From Scopulibacillus darangshiensis (GTDB taxonomy: Bacteria > Bacillota > Bacilli > Bacillales > Sporolactobacillaceae), in assembly GCF_004341035.1 (NCBI RefSeq), contig NZ_SLXK01000001.1:248001-312000 (forward strand): a DNA stretch of 64,000 nt. The letters run 5' to 3'. Made by a program: the position numbers and the translations under genes. Under the pieces are notes generated by a model. The model was not told the DNA's origin. It saw nothing but the letters and a program-made list of their open reading frames with translations, and made no database searches. Below are positions 63,679-64,000 of this stretch, piece by piece. Position 1 is the first letter of the stretch. The number at the start of each line of letters is the position of its first letter.

Positions 63679-64000
63679 ATGGAAGCAATACAATTATCAG
63701 AAAGACTGAGGCGGGTGGCAGCATTCATCCGGCAGGGAGCTGTTTTGGCGGATATTGGATCGGATCATGCTTATTTACCATGCTTCGCATGTCAAACGGG
63801 TCTGGCTGCTAAGGCGGTTGCTGGAGAAGTGAATGAAGGGCCGTATCGATCAGCGATAACTAAAGTACAATCCTTATGCTTAGAAAAGGCAGTCCAGGTC
63901 AGGATGGGAAATGGTTTGGAAGTGATTGATAAAGCTGATGCAGTCGATACTATTGTCGTAGCGGGAATGGGCGGCGGTCTTATTCGAACAATCTTGGATG
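63679..64000 (+). CDS. trmK: tRNA (adenine22-N1)-methyltransferase TrmK (partial)
   Basis: The N-terminal 107 codons of TrmK are present; the gene runs off the window. Visible features are LSERLRRVAAFIRQGAVLAD, SAM motif I ADIGSDHAYLP and the post-motif VAGMGGGLIRTIL. TrmK methylates A22 of tRNA. Several ATG codons lie in frame (63667, 63673, 63679); GGTGAT favours 63679. It follows cccA as in Bacillus subtilis (yqfN). Confidence 0.94.
   Translation, partial: MEAIQLSERLRRVAAFIRQGAVLADIGSDHAYLPCFACQTGLAAKAVAGEVNEGPYRSAITKVQSLCLEKAVQVRMGNGLEVIDKADAVDTIVVAGMGGGLIRTILD

Overview
The window is a chromosomal stretch of a low-to-moderate GC, Gram-positive, endospore-forming member of the Bacillales. 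The evidence is the gene order (udk-greA-yrrS-yrrT-mtnN-mccAB, then sda-yqeG through sigA-cccA-trmK), the sporulation genes sigK, gpr, sda, yqfC/yqfD, yqxA and yrzI, the comE competence locus, a perfect CIRCE element before hrcA and strong AGGAGG-type ribosome sites. Several usual Bacillus neighbours are missing (pbpI, nadD, spoIIP, nfeD/yqeZ, cdd, glyQS) and luxS has been added to the methionine-to-cysteine operon. This suggests a Bacillales lineage outside the core Bacillus subtilis group (inference). No rRNA, tRNA, IS element, prophage or CRISPR array was seen.

Region 1 (1-8.2 kb): the end of udk, greA, a small antisense KTSC-type gene, yrrS, an OmpR-type two-component system, then a compact operon yrrT-mtnN-luxS-mccA-mccB-yrhC. 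That operon carries all steps from S-adenosylhomocysteine through S-ribosylhomocysteine and homocysteine to cystathionine and cysteine. Region 2 (8.2-19.7 kb) is accessory. It holds a minus-strand pair resembling the ZorA/ZorB proton-channel stator of the Zorya anti-phage systems without any recognisable effector gene, a variant short-chain dehydrogenase, a yrzI-type small-protein cluster, hmp and its regulator gene nsrR with a palindromic operator, sigK uninterrupted, two ion transporters and a zinc-ribbon-like protein.

Region 3 (19.7-63.7 kb) is the conserved housekeeping superoperon region. It contains sda with DnaA-box-like sites, ribosome assembly GTPase yqeH, aroE, yhbY, yqeK, rsfS, yqeM, the comE genes, holA, rpsT, gpr, lepA, hemW, the hrcA-grpE-dnaK-dnaJ heat-shock operon with prmA, rsmE and mtaB, rpsU-yqeY, floA, yqfC-yqfD, phoH-pgpH-ybeY-dgkA-era, yqzL-recO, ccpN-yqfL, yaiI-dnaG-sigA, an inserted acyl-CoA dehydrogenase/acyl-CoA ligase pair, cccA and the start of trmK.

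The most interesting items are the orphan ZorAB-like pair with three tandem 18-residue repeats in its ZorA tail; a hairpin placed exactly between the Shine-Dalgarno and start codon of sda; DnaA-box-like sites upstream of sda; a dispersed family of about five 3'-end hairpin elements sharing an AGAAAACTTGGC-like core, two of which supply the stop codon of the neighbouring gene; and the loss of nadD and spoIIP from otherwise conserved gene strings.
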